NCBI RefSeq assembly: GCF_018128945.1
Contig: NZ_CP068393.1
Span: 1,426,001 to 1,490,000, forward strand
DNA from: Aristaeella hokkaidonensis
Lineage (GTDB): Bacteria; Bacillota; Clostridia; Christensenellales; Aristaeellaceae
Reading direction: 5' to 3'
DNA: 64,000 nt
In this document: positions 63,978 through 64,000 of the stretch, piece by piece
How positions within the stretch are numbered: position 1 is the stretch's first letter
How the letters are laid out: every line of letters begins with the position of its first letter
Notes under the pieces: model-generated
The model's input: only the letters and a program-made list of their open reading frames with translations
Database searches by the model: none
What the model was told of the DNA's origin: nothing
Translations under genes and position numbers: made by a program

Positions 63978-64000
63978 GGAAGTTTTCCTCCTCTGTCAGT

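Overview
The window looks like a chromosomal segment of a moderately GC-rich anaerobic Gram-positive, most likely of class Clostridia. The grounds are: a bL27 precursor with its Prp processing protease; a MurE with the DNPR motif of meso-diaminopimelate enzymes; an mraZ to ftsZ cell-division cluster; strong Shine-Dalgarno sites; consensus sigma-A promoters with 17-base spacers; and FHA, CHAP and polysaccharide pyruvyl-transferase genes. A rumen or gut lineage near Christensenellales is a guess, not shown by the sequence. I see no phage, transposon, plasmid or CRISPR. Most genes and the rRNA operon lie on the minus strand, which suggests one replichore with minus as the leading strand.

Layout. 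1-4239 (+): the end of a zinc-type ABC binding protein, then a cell-envelope cassette (FHA protein, degenerate SEDS/RodA-like protein, small anchored Ser/Pro-rich protein, CHAP hydrolase) and a YhhN protein. 4290-5286: tandem repeats with 5S rRNA-like relics. 5287-10648 (-): a complete rRNA operon (promoter, 16S, tRNA-Ala, tRNA-Ile, 23S, 5S, terminator). 10692-14485: a NYN/OST-HTH RNase-like gene with an apparent CTG start, exonuclease III, a glycosyltransferase and rpmB. 14565-14737: a heptamer tract and a hairpin array. 14717-19419 (-): pyruvyl transferase, UDP-GlcNAc 2-epimerase, a small acidic protein and topoisomerase III. 19450-19696: a second hairpin array. 19701-23623 (-): tatD, metG and rpmA-prp-rplU. 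23636-31742 (-): a secreted PIG-L/phosphodiester-glycosidase fusion, deoB, rimI-tsaB-tsaE, galK and a sugar-type lipoprotein. 31827-40953 (-): a reduced dcw cluster (mraZ, ftsL-like, murE, mraY, murD, ftsQ, ftsA, ftsZ). 41167-49259 (-): a phosphoesterase, a zinc-ribbon protein, and the protein-quality-control block engB, lon, clpX, clpP, tig. 49274-50991 (-): a second phosphodiester glycosidase and purC. 51194-53832 (+): a ParB-like/BMP sensor fusion and a phosphoesterase. 53841-56596 (-): a PHP protein and a secreted VWA protein. 56732-63977 (-): a near-complete histidine operon (hisG-D-C-B-H-A-F-IE plus a PHP histidinol phosphatase).

How the genes work together. Peptidoglycan precursor synthesis and septation (dcw), wall remodelling (CHAP and FHA/SEDS cassette), surface polymer decoration (epimerase and pyruvyl transferase) and secreted glycan enzymes make up an envelope-heavy region. 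The remainder is core translation, proteostasis and histidine synthesis. Unusual non-coding structure recurs: heptanucleotide tandem tracts at gene ends, two arrays of short perfect hairpins joined by TATATCA-type linkers, and 5S-like relics beside the rRNA operon. Everything here was read by eye. No database search was run, so family names rest on recognised motifs and gene order.
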